Shown here in pieces: positions 9,396-17,542 of a stretch of 64,000 nt of DNA (position 1 is its first letter; each line of letters starts with the position of its first letter). This stretch comes from Shewanella algicola. GTDB lineage: Bacteria; Pseudomonadota; Gammaproteobacteria; Enterobacterales; Shewanellaceae. The DNA lies in contig NZ_BMQI01000026.1 of NCBI RefSeq assembly GCF_014648035.1, positions 1 to 64,000 on the forward strand. The letters are read 5' to 3'. A program made the position numbers and the translations under genes. The notes beneath the pieces were generated by a model. That model had not been told where the DNA came from and did not search any database. It worked only from the letters and a program-made list of their open reading frames with translations.

Positions 9396-9833
9396 ATGAT
9401 TGCATTAATTCAACGCGTTAAGCGTGCGTCTGTTACGGTAGATGACGAAGTGGTCGGTAAAATTGATCAAGGTTTACTGGTGTTATTAGGTGTTGAGAGA
9501 GAAGACAATGCCGAAAAATTAGCTAAACTGGCTACCAAGGTCATGAACTACCGGGTGTTTAGCGATGACAACGGCAAGATGAACCTCAATTTGTCGCAAG
9601 TAGGCGGTAAGTTATTAGTTGTGTCGCAATTTACCTTAGCAGCAGATACCGCAAAAGGTTTAAGGCCGAGTTTTTCGTGTGCAGCAACGCCGGATCAAGC
9701 TAGGCAATTGTATCTCGACTTTGTGGCTTTTTGTCGCCAACAAGGGATTGAGACTGAAACCGGTCAGTTTGCTGCTGATATGCAGGTAGAGCTGATTAAT
9801 GATGGTCCTGTGACCTTTAATTTACAAGTTTAA
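9396..9833 (+). CDS. dtd: D-aminoacyl-tRNA deacylase
   Basis: Dtd hydrolyses D-aminoacyl-tRNAs (and Gly-tRNA-Ala), freeing tRNA and preventing D-amino acids entering protein. The 145 residues match the family length. The active-site SQFTL motif and the Gly-cisPro motif NDGPVTF near the C-terminus, which rejects L-residues, are both intact. It acts as a cytoplasmic dimer. The next gene, a hotdog thioesterase, starts 22 bp downstream and is probably cotranscribed. Confidence 0.97.
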   Translation: MIALIQRVKRASVTVDDEVVGKIDQGLLVLLGVEREDNAEKLAKLATKVMNYRVFSDDNGKMNLNLSQVGGKLLVVSQFTLAADTAKGLRPSFSCAATPDQARQLYLDFVAFCRQQGIETETGQFAADMQVELINDGPVTFNLQV

Positions 9834-9855
9834 GCGCAGGTGATAAGGAGTCTTA

Positions 9856-10338
9856 ATGTCACAAGACAATGTAATGCCAATCGGTAGTGGTTTTAGCGAA
9901 CTGTTATCTCAATTGCAAAATACATGGCATAGCACGATTCCTTTGAGCCAGTTTATGCAGGTTAAGCCGCTCAGCTTTAGTGGTACCGAACTACAGGTCA
10001 CCGCGCCATTAGCCCCTAATATTAACCTGCATAACACCATGTTTGCCGGCAGTATTTATACCTTAATGACCCTAACTGGCTGGGGGATGCTGTGGTTACA
10101 GCAACAACGGTTAACATTACAAGGTGACATTGTTATCGCAGATGCTAACGTAAAATACATTAAGCCCATTACTGGCGAACCAGTCGCAAAAGTGATTTGG
10201 CCTAACACTGATATTTCAGGGTTAGCCGAAGGGCAGCGTGCACAAGTGATGTTAGATGTTGGCTTGTATTGCAATGATTTACTGTGTGCAGCGTTTACTG
10301 GCCACTATGTCTCCATTCCTAAAACGTCATCAAACTAA
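9856..10338 (+). CDS. Hotdog-fold thioesterase (YiiD C-terminal domain type)
   Basis: A 160-residue single-domain protein resembling the C-terminal thioesterase domain of YiiD/FabY. The N.H.TMFAGSIYTLMTLTGWG motif forms the hotdog helix, with strand motifs DIVIADANVKYIKPI. It probably hydrolyses an acyl-CoA or acyl-ACP, but the substrate is unknown. AAGGAG precedes the ATG. It sits directly after dtd in a likely two-gene operon, an arrangement I associate with related genomes. Confidence 0.85.
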   Translation: MSQDNVMPIGSGFSELLSQLQNTWHSTIPLSQFMQVKPLSFSGTELQVTAPLAPNINLHNTMFAGSIYTLMTLTGWGMLWLQQQRLTLQGDIVIADANVKYIKPITGEPVAKVIWPNTDISGLAEGQRAQVMLDVGLYCNDLLCAAFTGHYVSIPKTSSN

Positions 10339-10474
10339 ACCTTTCTATAAAATCGAATGTAATCATTAAATAATTCCGCTATTTTTCTTTTTTATCGTTA
10401 AATATACTGGCGTCATTGGTCAAGCTTAATCGTGACCTCACTGAATAAATGTTACCAGACAGGTGGAATTACCG

Positions 10475-11068
10475 ATGAAAAAAGTACTAATGTTAAAATC
10501 GAGCATTTTAGGCAAATACTCACAATCTTCAGCACTGGTTGATTATGCAAATCATCAATGGAGCGAACAAGGTATAGTCGTGACCATGCGTGATATTGGC
10601 AGCAACCCAGTGCCTATGTTAGATGGCGAGATTGCTGCTGGTTTACGTGGTGGTGACAATTTATCAGAGCGCCAACAAGCTGCTTTAGCATTGTCGGATG
10701 AATTAATCGCTGAAATTAAAGCCCATGACACCATTGTGATTGCTGCGCCAATGTATAACTTTAGTATTCCGACCACTTTAAAAAGTTGGATTGATTTTAT
10801 CGCTCGTGCAGGTGTGACGTTTACTTATACCGACACAGGACCCGTGGGATTAATTGAAGGTAAGCGCGCGATTATTGTCACCACGCGCGGCGGCGCACAT
10901 AAAGGCGGCACAACCGACCATGTGGTGCCTTATTTAACCACGGTACTGGGCTTTATTGGTATTACTCAGGTAGAAACTGTATACGCTGAAGCGCTGAACA
11001 TGGGCTCTGATGCAGCCGAGGCGGGTATTAGCCAAGCTAAACTGGCTATCGATGCGATTGCCTTATAA
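10475..11068 (+). CDS. azoR: FMN-dependent NADH:quinone/azo reductase AzoR
   Basis: AzoR is a flavodoxin-fold FMN enzyme reducing quinones and azo compounds by two electrons from NADH. From ATG 10475 (AGGTGGA upstream) it has 197 residues against 201 in E. coli and aligns throughout: [11 protein letters not shown] at the FMN phosphate site, APMYNFSIP and TTRGGAHK around the flavin ring. A GTG at 10463 is in frame but overlaps the ribosome site. It is a single-gene unit with its own terminator. Confidence 0.95.
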   Translation: MKKVLMLKSSILGKYSQSSALVDYANHQWSEQGIVVTMRDIGSNPVPMLDGEIAAGLRGGDNLSERQQAALALSDELIAEIKAHDTIVIAAPMYNFSIPTTLKSWIDFIARAGVTFTYTDTGPVGLIEGKRAIIVTTRGGAHKGGTTDHVVPYLTTVLGFIGITQVETVYAEALNMGSDAAEAGISQAKLAIDAIAL

Positions 11069-11092
11069 GTGTAATCATATTCACTAGTGTAT

Positions 11093-11124
11093 AACGCCCA
11101 AACTTAACAGGTTTGGGCGTTTTA
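11093..11124 (+). terminator. Rho-independent terminator of azoR
   Basis: A perfect 11-bp stem (AACGCCCAAAC 11093-11103, GTTTGGGCGTT 11111-11121) and a 7-nt loop precede a T-rich stretch. It lies between azoR and the convergent APE operon and could also stop the latter, though no T-tract follows on the minus strand. Confidence 0.82.
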
Positions 11125-11150
11125 TCTTATAAACACTTCGTAATAAGCGC

Positions 11151-11921
11151 TTAAAAATAGGTTTTTAAATACTTTTTGGCATAGTTGCGCAGTTTTTTAT
11201 TGGCTGCGTTGTTAGCCATTGCTTCAATGACCGGTTTAAACTTATCGTTACCAGAACTGGCTAAGGCTTTGGCTAACCAGGCATAGGTATCAATGGCTAA
11301 GCGGCTATCGTCAAGCAGACGTGGTTGGGTTAGCTGTTCGCTGAGCTGGGTTAACATCACCTCGCTATATTCTCGTTCATACATGATCCGCTTAGCGGCG
11401 ATGCGGATTAATATCAAGTCATCACTGGTTAAGGCATTGCTGTATGCATTTAACCGTGGCGATAAATCGACATGCGTTTTCGCGTGCAGAATGGGATTCC
11501 AAATGGCGTACTGACTAATGTTGCTGATGCCCTCGTTGGCATATTTACGCAGTTTTTTATGGTAATCACCCTCAGCGATTTGAGTTAACGTAGCGCGATA
11601 CTTCTCGTTACCAGAATAGCCTAAACCCTTTGCCAGCCAGGATGAATAATCGATAGCTTTTTTGTCATTCGCGCTGGTTAAACTCTGTTTAAGCGACGCT
11701 TCTATCGCATCATATACGGCGACATCTTGCGGCCCTGAAATAATTAAGGTTTCAATGGCCTGTATTTGTTGAGCGTGATTGTCACCTTGAAATATCACCT
11801 GGTATTGCTGTTCTTGTTCTATCGGTTCTTGTGCACTGACTAGCGGGGAGAATAACGAGCTCAATAATCCTGTGGTTATCAGTAATCCGCTGATAGCCAT
11901 ACTTGCTACATTTTTTTTCAT
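11151..11921 (-). CDS. Exported protein with duplicated HEAT-like repeats, last gene of APE operon
   Basis: Not assigned to a named family. From ATG 11921 (AAAGGA upstream; an in-frame ATG at 11939 lacks a site) it has 256 residues. There is a signal peptide (~1-30, ending PLVSA) and an all-helical body. Residues 91-131 (DYSSWLAKGLGYSGNEKY, ending KKLRKYANE) and 211-253 (DTYAWLAKALASSGNDKF, ending KKLRNYAKK) are clearly duplicates, suggesting HEAT-type helical repeats in the periplasm. It follows apeR by 30 bp on the same strand, so it is probably the 19th gene of the aryl polyene operon. A structural or transport accessory role is possible, but nothing in the sequence shows catalysis. Confidence 0.75.
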   Translation of the reverse strand: MKKNVASMAISGLLITTGLLSSLFSPLVSAQEPIEQEQQYQVIFQGDNHAQQIQAIETLIISGPQDVAVYDAIEASLKQSLTSANDKKAIDYSSWLAKGLGYSGNEKYRATLTQIAEGDYHKKLRKYANEGISNISQYAIWNPILHAKTHVDLSPRLNAYSNALTSDDLILIRIAAKRIMYEREYSEVMLTQLSEQLTQPRLLDDSRLAIDTYAWLAKALASSGNDKFKPVIEAMANNAANKKLRNYAKKYLKTYF

Positions 11922-11951
11922 GCTATGTCCTTTTATCATGTGAGTAGTTTA

Positions 11952-13178
11952 TTAATTCCAGCGTTTAAAAATCAGTGAAGTATTGATGCCACCAAAGGCA
12001 AAGTTGTTGCTCATGATGTATTGGGTATCAAGTTGGCGAATATCGCCTTTGATATAATCTAGCTCGCCACATTCAGAGTCGACATCATCAAGGTTTAATG
12101 TGGGCGCAAACCAGCCTTCGTTCATCATTTGGATACTGGTCCAGGCTTCGAGTGAGCCACAGGCGCCAAGCGTGTGGCCGGTATAGCTTTTAAGTGATGA
12201 TATTGGCGTGTTTGCACCAAAAACTGCATGCGTTGCAGCGGTTTCGGCAATGTCGCCACGGTCTGTCGCAGTTCCGTGCGCACTGATGTAACCAATGTCT
12301 TGCGGCGACAGCTTAGCGTCTTTTAACGCTAAACGAATAGCGACTTCCATGGTGTGTGCATTTGGCTGGGTCACGTGTTGACCATCAGAGTTGGTGCCAA
12401 AGCCAACAAGTTCTGCATAGATTGTTGCCCCGCGAGCTTGAGCGTGTTCTAACTCCTCGAGAATTAACGTGCAGGCTCCTTCTCCTATGACTAAACCATC
12501 GCGCTGACTGTCAAATGGGCGTGGTGTTTGCTCGGGAGTATCATTTTGAGTGCTGGTAGCAAATAAGGTATCAAATACCACCGCTTCCGTTGGGCACAGC
12601 TCTTCACCGCCACCGGCGAGCATAATGGTTTGCATGCCATATTTAATCGCTTCGTAGGCATAACCTATACCCTGGCTGGCAGAGGTGCAGGCGCTACTTG
12701 TTGTATGAATACGGCCTTGTAAGCCAAAAAACACCCCGATATTTACCGCCGTAGTGTGGGCCATCATTTTGATATAGCTGGTGGCGGTCAGTCCCGACAT
12801 TTCGCCGGTTTTAAGCATGTCACCAAAGCCCATAATAGGGTCGGTACTGCCGGTTGATGAACCATAGGCTACTCCAACCTGGCCTGAGCTCAATACCGGG
12901 TCATTTAACAACCCTGCATCTTCTAGCGCCAGTTCGCTTGCGCGGGTTGCCATGAGCGACACTCGGCCCATGGAGCGGATTTTTTTACGCGAGTAATGTG
13001 ATGGTAATGCAAAATCACGCACGGGCGCCGCGAGGCGAGTGTTTAAGTCAGGATAGCGATCCCACTCGTCCATGCGAATAACACAATTATGCTTGGCTAA
13101 TAAACTGGCTTTAATCTGTTGCCAGTCCTGGCCTAGAGCTGAAATCCCGCCCATACCAGTGACGACTACGCGCTTCAT
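11952..13178 (-). CDS. apeR: APE beta-ketoacyl-ACP synthase (ApeR type)
   Basis: A 408-residue FabF/KAS II-type condensing enzyme with the full catalytic triad: Cys164 (TSSACTS), His301 (SAHGTATD) and His335 (YTGHTLGA). In aryl polyene systems two active ketosynthases are encoded at this end of the cluster; this is the one after the ketoreductase, matching apeR by order. It presumably condenses malonyl-ACP with the aryl-primed or elongating chain. It overlaps apeQ by 4 bp (ATGA), implying translational coupling. Which of ApeO and ApeR performs priming rather than elongation cannot be read from the sequence. Confidence 0.9.
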   Translation of the reverse strand: MKRVVVTGMGGISALGQDWQQIKASLLAKHNCVIRMDEWDRYPDLNTRLAAPVRDFALPSHYSRKKIRSMGRVSLMATRASELALEDAGLLNDPVLSSGQVGVAYGSSTGSTDPIMGFGDMLKTGEMSGLTATSYIKMMAHTTAVNIGVFFGLQGRIHTTSSACTSASQGIGYAYEAIKYGMQTIMLAGGGEELCPTEAVVFDTLFATSTQNDTPEQTPRPFDSQRDGLVIGEGACTLILEELEHAQARGATIYAELVGFGTNSDGQHVTQPNAHTMEVAIRLALKDAKLSPQDIGYISAHGTATDRGDIAETAATHAVFGANTPISSLKSYTGHTLGACGSLEAWTSIQMMNEGWFAPTLNLDDVDSECGELDYIKGDIRQLDTQYIMSNNFAFGGINTSLIFKRWN

Positions 13179-13912
13179 ATCATGCCTCCATTGACCGAGA
13201 TAACTTGGCGGGTGATGTATGCGGCATCATCAGACAATAAAAAGTTTGCTAGGCCGGCAATTTCATTGGGTTTGCCCATGCGTTTCATTGGCACCATTTG
13301 GTTGACTAAATCGGTTGGAAAATCACTCACCATGTCGGTTTCGATTAATCCTGGAGCAATGCAATTCACGGTAATTTTTCGTTTGGCTAGCTCAAGCGAT
13401 AATGCTTTAGTGGCACCAATAATACCTGCTTTAGAGGCGCTGTAATTGACTTGGCCGCGATTACCGGCAATACCTGAAACCGATGCGAGGGTAATAATGC
13501 GTCCACCTTTACGGGCTTGCACCATCGGCATGATGGTGGGGTGTATCACATTGTAAAAACCGTCTAAATTGGTGTGGATAACACTGTCCCATTCGTTTTC
13601 GGTCATGGCGGGAAAGGCGGTATCGTGGTTTATGCCGGCATTTAAAATCACCCCGTAATAAGCACCATGTTCGGCAATATCGGCTTCAATGGCTTGTTTT
13701 ACAGCAGGACGATCGCCGATATCAAATTGTAATAAACTCACATTAACGCCAAGGGCGCTGAGTGTTTGTTGCACCTCTGCCGCTGCGCTATGGTTGCTGT
13801 GAAAATGCAGTGCAATATCAAATCCATTTTCAGCTAATTTAATGGCAATGGCTTTGCCAATTCCCCGGCTTGAGCCGGTAATTAATACTCTGTTAGTCAC
13901 AAGTCTCTCCAT
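13175..13912 (-). CDS. apeQ: APE 3-oxoacyl-ACP reductase (FabG-like, ApeQ)
   Basis: A short-chain dehydrogenase of 245 residues that reduces the beta-keto group of the growing polyene with NADPH. It has the cofactor motif TGSSRGIGKAIA near the N-terminus, NAG at ~92-94, catalytic Ser in LASVSGIAG, and YSASKAG. The C-terminal VNGGM(I) ending is typical of FabG. It lies between the dehydratase and ketosynthase genes as in other APE clusters and overlaps apeR by 4 bp. General fatty-acid FabG is expected elsewhere; this copy is cluster-specific. Confidence 0.93.
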   Translation of the reverse strand: MERLVTNRVLITGSSRGIGKAIAIKLAENGFDIALHFHSNHSAAAEVQQTLSALGVNVSLLQFDIGDRPAVKQAIEADIAEHGAYYGVILNAGINHDTAFPAMTENEWDSVIHTNLDGFYNVIHPTIMPMVQARKGGRIITLASVSGIAGNRGQVNYSASKAGIIGATKALSLELAKRKITVNCIAPGLIETDMVSDFPTDLVNQMVPMKRMGKPNEIAGLANFLLSDDAAYITRQVISVNGGMI

Positions 13913-13929
13913 GATCTACTGTTTTATTA

Positions 13930-14427
13930 TTATGAGTTAGGGCTTGTTTGGTTTTCGTTGATATATGCCTGGGTATCTTGTGGTTGAAACACATTAACGT
14001 TTGCCGAGGCGACCACATGGCCCTGATGAGATATTTGGCAATCAAATACCGCTAAACCAGATGGCTCTTGATAAAGGCGGCTCACCCTAGTGTGATAGGT
14101 TTGCCCAAGTGCAAAGTGGTCTGTGTGCATTTGTAATTTACGGCTCCCCAGTAAAAAACCGACGCGTACTTTGTCACCCATTAACTTGGCTTCAACGCCT
14201 GCTAATGCTGCAATGCTTTGTGCCATGTATTCAATGCCGACGTAATTGGGTACGCCATTGATTGCACTATCAAAGTAAGCGCTTGCTTCGCTAATATGGA
14301 TAGCCGTAAGTAAGCTGTCAGGTTGATGTTCTAGGAGGTTATCAATCAAAATCATTGGTGCACGATGCGGCACAAACTCGCTAATGTCGTGGGCTAATAG
14401 TGTGGCGTCAGCAATAAGGGTCGGCAT
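13930..14427 (-). CDS. apeP: APE 3-hydroxyacyl-ACP dehydratase (ApeP family)
   Basis: A hotdog-fold dehydratase predicted to remove water from 3-hydroxyacyl-ACP during polyene extension, acting with ApeI. The catalytic segment reads VPHRAPMILIDNLL near the N-terminus, the FabZ-like position of the active histidine. Candidate ATGs are at 14484, 14439 and 14427. The ATG at 14427 (165 residues) fits the family length and lies just after the ketosynthase stop at 14432; 14439 would overlap that gene by 8 bp. The ribosome site (AAAAAGG) is shared with the end of apeO. The start is therefore uncertain by four codons or more. Confidence 0.87.
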   Translation of the reverse strand: MPTLIADATLLAHDISEFVPHRAPMILIDNLLEHQPDSLLTAIHISEASAYFDSAINGVPNYVGIEYMAQSIAALAGVEAKLMGDKVRVGFLLGSRKLQMHTDHFALGQTYHTRVSRLYQEPSGLAVFDCQISHQGHVVASANVNVFQPQDTQAYINENQTSPNS

Positions 14428-14431
14428 GGCT

Positions 14432-15664
14432 CTAGGCATCCTTTTTACAAAAAATAACGCTGGCGTTGCTGCCACCAAAGGCAAATGAGTTACTCATAAT
14501 ATAGTTGAGTGACTTTGCTGGTTGTGAATTGGCTAGCCGTGAATTGGCTTGTTGCAAAGTGTTGGCGCTCACTAAGGGTATGCTTGGGTCGTTATTGTCA
14601 GCCTGGCCATCCCATATATGCGGTGGCAACTGCGCAAACTGATTATGCTGGCTAAGCAGCAAATAACAAAATGCCGCTTCAATGGCGCCTGCAGCGCCCA
14701 AGGTGTGGCCCGTTAAGGGTTTGGTTGAGCTACACGGTGGTATGGCGGGGCTAAATACTTTGGTGATGGCGCGTGATTCCATGGCATCATTTTTGGGTGT
14801 GGCGGTGCCGTGCAAATTAACATAATCGATTTGTTCTGGCTGAATGTTTGCCGCAGCTAATGCGCTATTCATGGCTGCGATGGCGCCGAGGCCTTCAGGG
14901 TGCGGCGCTGAAATATGGTGGGCGTCGGCAGATTCGCCTATACCCGCTAGCATCACGTCGCTTTGACCACGCGTTAAGGTAAATAGCGCAGCGCCCTCAC
15001 CAATATTAATGCCGTCGCGGTTTAGGCTAAACGGATTACAATGTGCTTTAGCAATAGACTCTAGCGAGTTAAATCCATTTACGGTTAATTGGCATAAACT
15101 GTCTACGCCGCCCACGATAACCATGTCACACAAGTTTGCGTGCAGTAATCGTTGTGCGCTGGCAAACACTTTGGCACTTGATGAACACGCCGTCGACACA
15201 GTGTAGCAGGGGCCTTCGAGTTCAAATAACTGCTTGAGGTAGTCGCTAGTGCTGCCCAGCTCTTGTTGTGAGTAATGGTAACTTGGTGGAAAGTGACCAT
15301 GTTCGAGTTGATAGGCTAATGCGGCTTCACCTTTGGAAATACCCGAGGTACTGGTACCTAAAACTATGCCAACTCTACCAGCGCCATATCGTGCTTTTGT
15401 CTCGCTCACAGCCTCGGCAATTTGCATTGCTGCGGTATGGAGTAACTGATTATTTCGACAAGCAAACAGCTGTAAATGCGCCGGAATATCGATAAGGCTG
15501 TCATCATTTACGCAGCCGACAATCGTTGGGCCGCTAAACAATACATCATTACGATATCGCATGGCACAGGTGTCGCCATTAACCAAGCGCTGCAACACTG
15601 TTTCAGGCGAGTTGCCTAACGGCGTACAAAGTCCGATATGGGTGATTGCGATTCGGTTATTCAT
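14432..15664 (-). CDS. apeO: APE beta-ketoacyl-ACP synthase (ApeO type)
   Basis: A 410-residue condensing enzyme with an intact triad: Cys160 (STACSSS), His285 (LHGTATP) and His320 (LTGHTLGA). In characterised APE systems one ketosynthase pairs with the inactive ketosynthase ApeC as chain-length factor; by gene order this would be ApeO. It begins 26 bp after the DUF3261 lipoprotein gene and is directly followed by the ApeP dehydratase. The assignment to O rather than R rests on gene order recalled from the E. coli/Xenorhabdus clusters. Confidence 0.9.
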   Translation of the reverse strand: MNNRIAITHIGLCTPLGNSPETVLQRLVNGDTCAMRYRNDVLFSGPTIVGCVNDDSLIDIPAHLQLFACRNNQLLHTAAMQIAEAVSETKARYGAGRVGIVLGTSTSGISKGEAALAYQLEHGHFPPSYHYSQQELGSTSDYLKQLFELEGPCYTVSTACSSSAKVFASAQRLLHANLCDMVIVGGVDSLCQLTVNGFNSLESIAKAHCNPFSLNRDGINIGEGAALFTLTRGQSDVMLAGIGESADAHHISAPHPEGLGAIAAMNSALAAANIQPEQIDYVNLHGTATPKNDAMESRAITKVFSPAIPPCSSTKPLTGHTLGAAGAIEAAFCYLLLSQHNQFAQLPPHIWDGQADNNDPSIPLVSANTLQQANSRLANSQPAKSLNYIMSNSFAFGGSNASVIFCKKDA

Positions 15665-15690
15665 ATTGTGTGCTCAGTCTGTGTCATTGG

Positions 15691-16287
15691 TTACTCGAGT
15701 GGCGTAATGTGCAACAAAATGTCGGCTGATTTGATGGTAACGCTAATATTGGCTTGCCACGGGTTGAGCTCACTATAGCTAATACTGATTTGCTCGCCAT
15801 CGGCATCGACTAACTGTTTACATAACGCACTTGTGCAAGGTGTATCCAGCAACTGAGCATCTGTGAGCTGCTGATTGACTTGCTGCGTTGGCCAGTAGAT
15901 AAGCTGCATAATGGCCATTAAATACTCGGCATTAAATGTATCGCCTAACAAACGACTTTGCTCACTTTGTAAGGTGTGGCCATCGTACACCAAGGTAAAC
16001 AATGCCTGGCCTAATGGCGCGAGCCCCACTAAGGTCATACGTTGTGAGGTGAGCTCTAATTGAGTCAGTAACTCATGATTATCCGTGCCATGGCTCATGC
16101 TGATCATTTGGCTTAGACTGATATCACTTTGGGCATTCAATGCGTTCACTGTCGGCGCAAGACAATATTGAGCCTGACTGCTTATCGCCATACAGCTTTG
16201 CCGGGTAAATTGTTGGCTGCAACTTGCCAATGCGCACAGCAAAAACACTGCGCCAATCATTTTGATAGCACGACTACACTTAAGCAA
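15691..16287 (-). CDS. apeN: APE cluster DUF3261 lipoprotein (ApeN type)
   Basis: A 198-residue predicted lipoprotein of the DUF3261 type, found in aryl polyene and related pigment clusters. Lipobox LASC places the lipidated cysteine at residue 23. Translation most likely begins at TTG 16287, seven bases after a strong GGGAG and with a positively charged n-region (KCSRAIK). The alternative ATG at 16260 would leave an uncharged, very short signal. It overlaps the end of the flavoenzyme gene by 8 bp. It probably sits in the outer membrane and helps place the APE lipid; no enzyme motif is visible. Confidence 0.82.
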   Translation of the reverse strand: MLKCSRAIKMIGAVFLLCALASCSQQFTRQSCMAISSQAQYCLAPTVNALNAQSDISLSQMISMSHGTDNHELLTQLELTSQRMTLVGLAPLGQALFTLVYDGHTLQSEQSRLLGDTFNAEYLMAIMQLIYWPTQQVNQQLTDAQLLDTPCTSALCKQLVDADGEQISISYSELNPWQANISVTIKSADILLHITPLE

Positions 16288-17542
16288 CGTCTAACTCCCG
16301 ACATAACTCAACGATGGTATTAAGGCGACGCTCTGACTCTTTCACAAACGGGTTTTTAGAGTCCCATGCGTAACCTGCCAATATTGAGCAAATCATTTGT
16401 TTTACATTACTGTTTGCCTGTTGATAAAAAATCACATCCTGAAAACGGCCGTCATACCAGGCCTGAACATAAGTTCTAAAGGTATTAACCCCAAGCATTA
16501 ACGGCTCAGCGTAATCGGCTTGCCAATCGACGGTTTCACCTTTGAGTTGCTTATCCAAATTTGCGCACGCCATGACGGCCGACTGCATAGCAATAGTAAC
16601 CCCAGATGAAAATACTGGGTCAAGAAACTCACCCGCATTACCCAATAAAGCAAACTTGTTGGTGGCAAGCGTGGTCACATTGGCCGAGTAACCCTGGAGC
16701 GTTGCACAGGGTTGCACTACTTTGGCATTGGCGAGTAAACGCTTTAAATCAGGCTCCTGCGCAATAATCGCCAGCAACTGTTGCTCCAGGCTGCCAGTTA
16801 AATGTGCTAATAAATGGGGCTCGCCGACTACACCAATAGAGCAGCGGTTATTGCTAAAGGGAATGAGCCAATACCAAATGTCTTTATGTTCGGGATGAAC
16901 GCTGATGAGAATTTTATTGCGGTCAAATTCGCTATCGCTAATATTGTCTTCTATATGGGTAAAAATAGCGCTGCGTGATGGCAAGTTTGATGGTCGTTCA
17001 AGGTCTAATAACCGAGGTAATACCCGGCCAAAGCCGCTGGCATCGACAATAAATTTGGCATTGATTTGATAAGGATGACCTTGTTCATCAGTGATTTGCA
17101 GTGTGGGTTCGTTGCTAATATCGACCGAATCAACCTGATGACCAAAGCGAATATCAACCCCCTGGCTGATGGCCGTGTCAGCCAATAATTTATCAAATTG
17201 GCCGCGCTGAACTTGAAACGTAGTGCCCGGGCCTGGGGTGAACTTATCGGTAAAGTCGAATGTGGTGTAACGGCTTTGATGACGAAATGCGGCGCCGTTT
17301 TTAAATTGAAAGCCAGCCTGATTAACCGCATCTAGCATACCGGCTTGTTCAATAAACTGCATACAACAAGGCAGTAAACTCTCGCCGATAGAAAAACGCG
17401 GAAACTGCTGTTTTTCAACAACTACAACCTTATGGCCTTGTTGGCGTAATAAACTGGCTGCAATCGCGCCAGACGGGCCTGCACCAATAATGGCAACGTC
17501 GACGTCCATGTTGTTAACTGTGCTTGTTTGATTGCTTTGCAT
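16280..17542 (-). CDS. FAD-dependent oxidoreductase, halogenase-like, in APE cluster
   Basis: A 420-residue flavoprotein of the tryptophan-halogenase/geranylgeranyl-reductase superfamily. It has GAGPSGAIAAS at the FAD ADP site (20-30), the GESLLP motif (53-58), VDASGFGR at ~167-173, and WYWLIP at 223-228. The last fits the WxWxIP signature used to recognise flavin-dependent halogenases. The second FAD motif LLGNAGEFLDPVFSSG follows. In the APE pathway it could hydroxylate, desaturate or halogenate the aryl head or polyene. It is inserted between the exporter and the DUF3261 lipoprotein, a gene absent from the E. coli-type order as I recall it. A partner flavin reductase is not adjacent, and the reaction is unproven. 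Confidence 0.85.
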   Translation of the reverse strand: MQSNQTSTVNNMDVDVAIIGAGPSGAIAASLLRQQGHKVVVVEKQQFPRFSIGESLLPCCMQFIEQAGMLDAVNQAGFQFKNGAAFRHQSRYTTFDFTDKFTPGPGTTFQVQRGQFDKLLADTAISQGVDIRFGHQVDSVDISNEPTLQITDEQGHPYQINAKFIVDASGFGRVLPRLLDLERPSNLPSRSAIFTHIEDNISDSEFDRNKILISVHPEHKDIWYWLIPFSNNRCSIGVVGEPHLLAHLTGSLEQQLLAIIAQEPDLKRLLANAKVVQPCATLQGYSANVTTLATNKFALLGNAGEFLDPVFSSGVTIAMQSAVMACANLDKQLKGETVDWQADYAEPLMLGVNTFRTYVQAWYDGRFQDVIFYQQANSNVKQMICSILAGYAWDSKNPFVKESERRLNTIVELCRELDVA

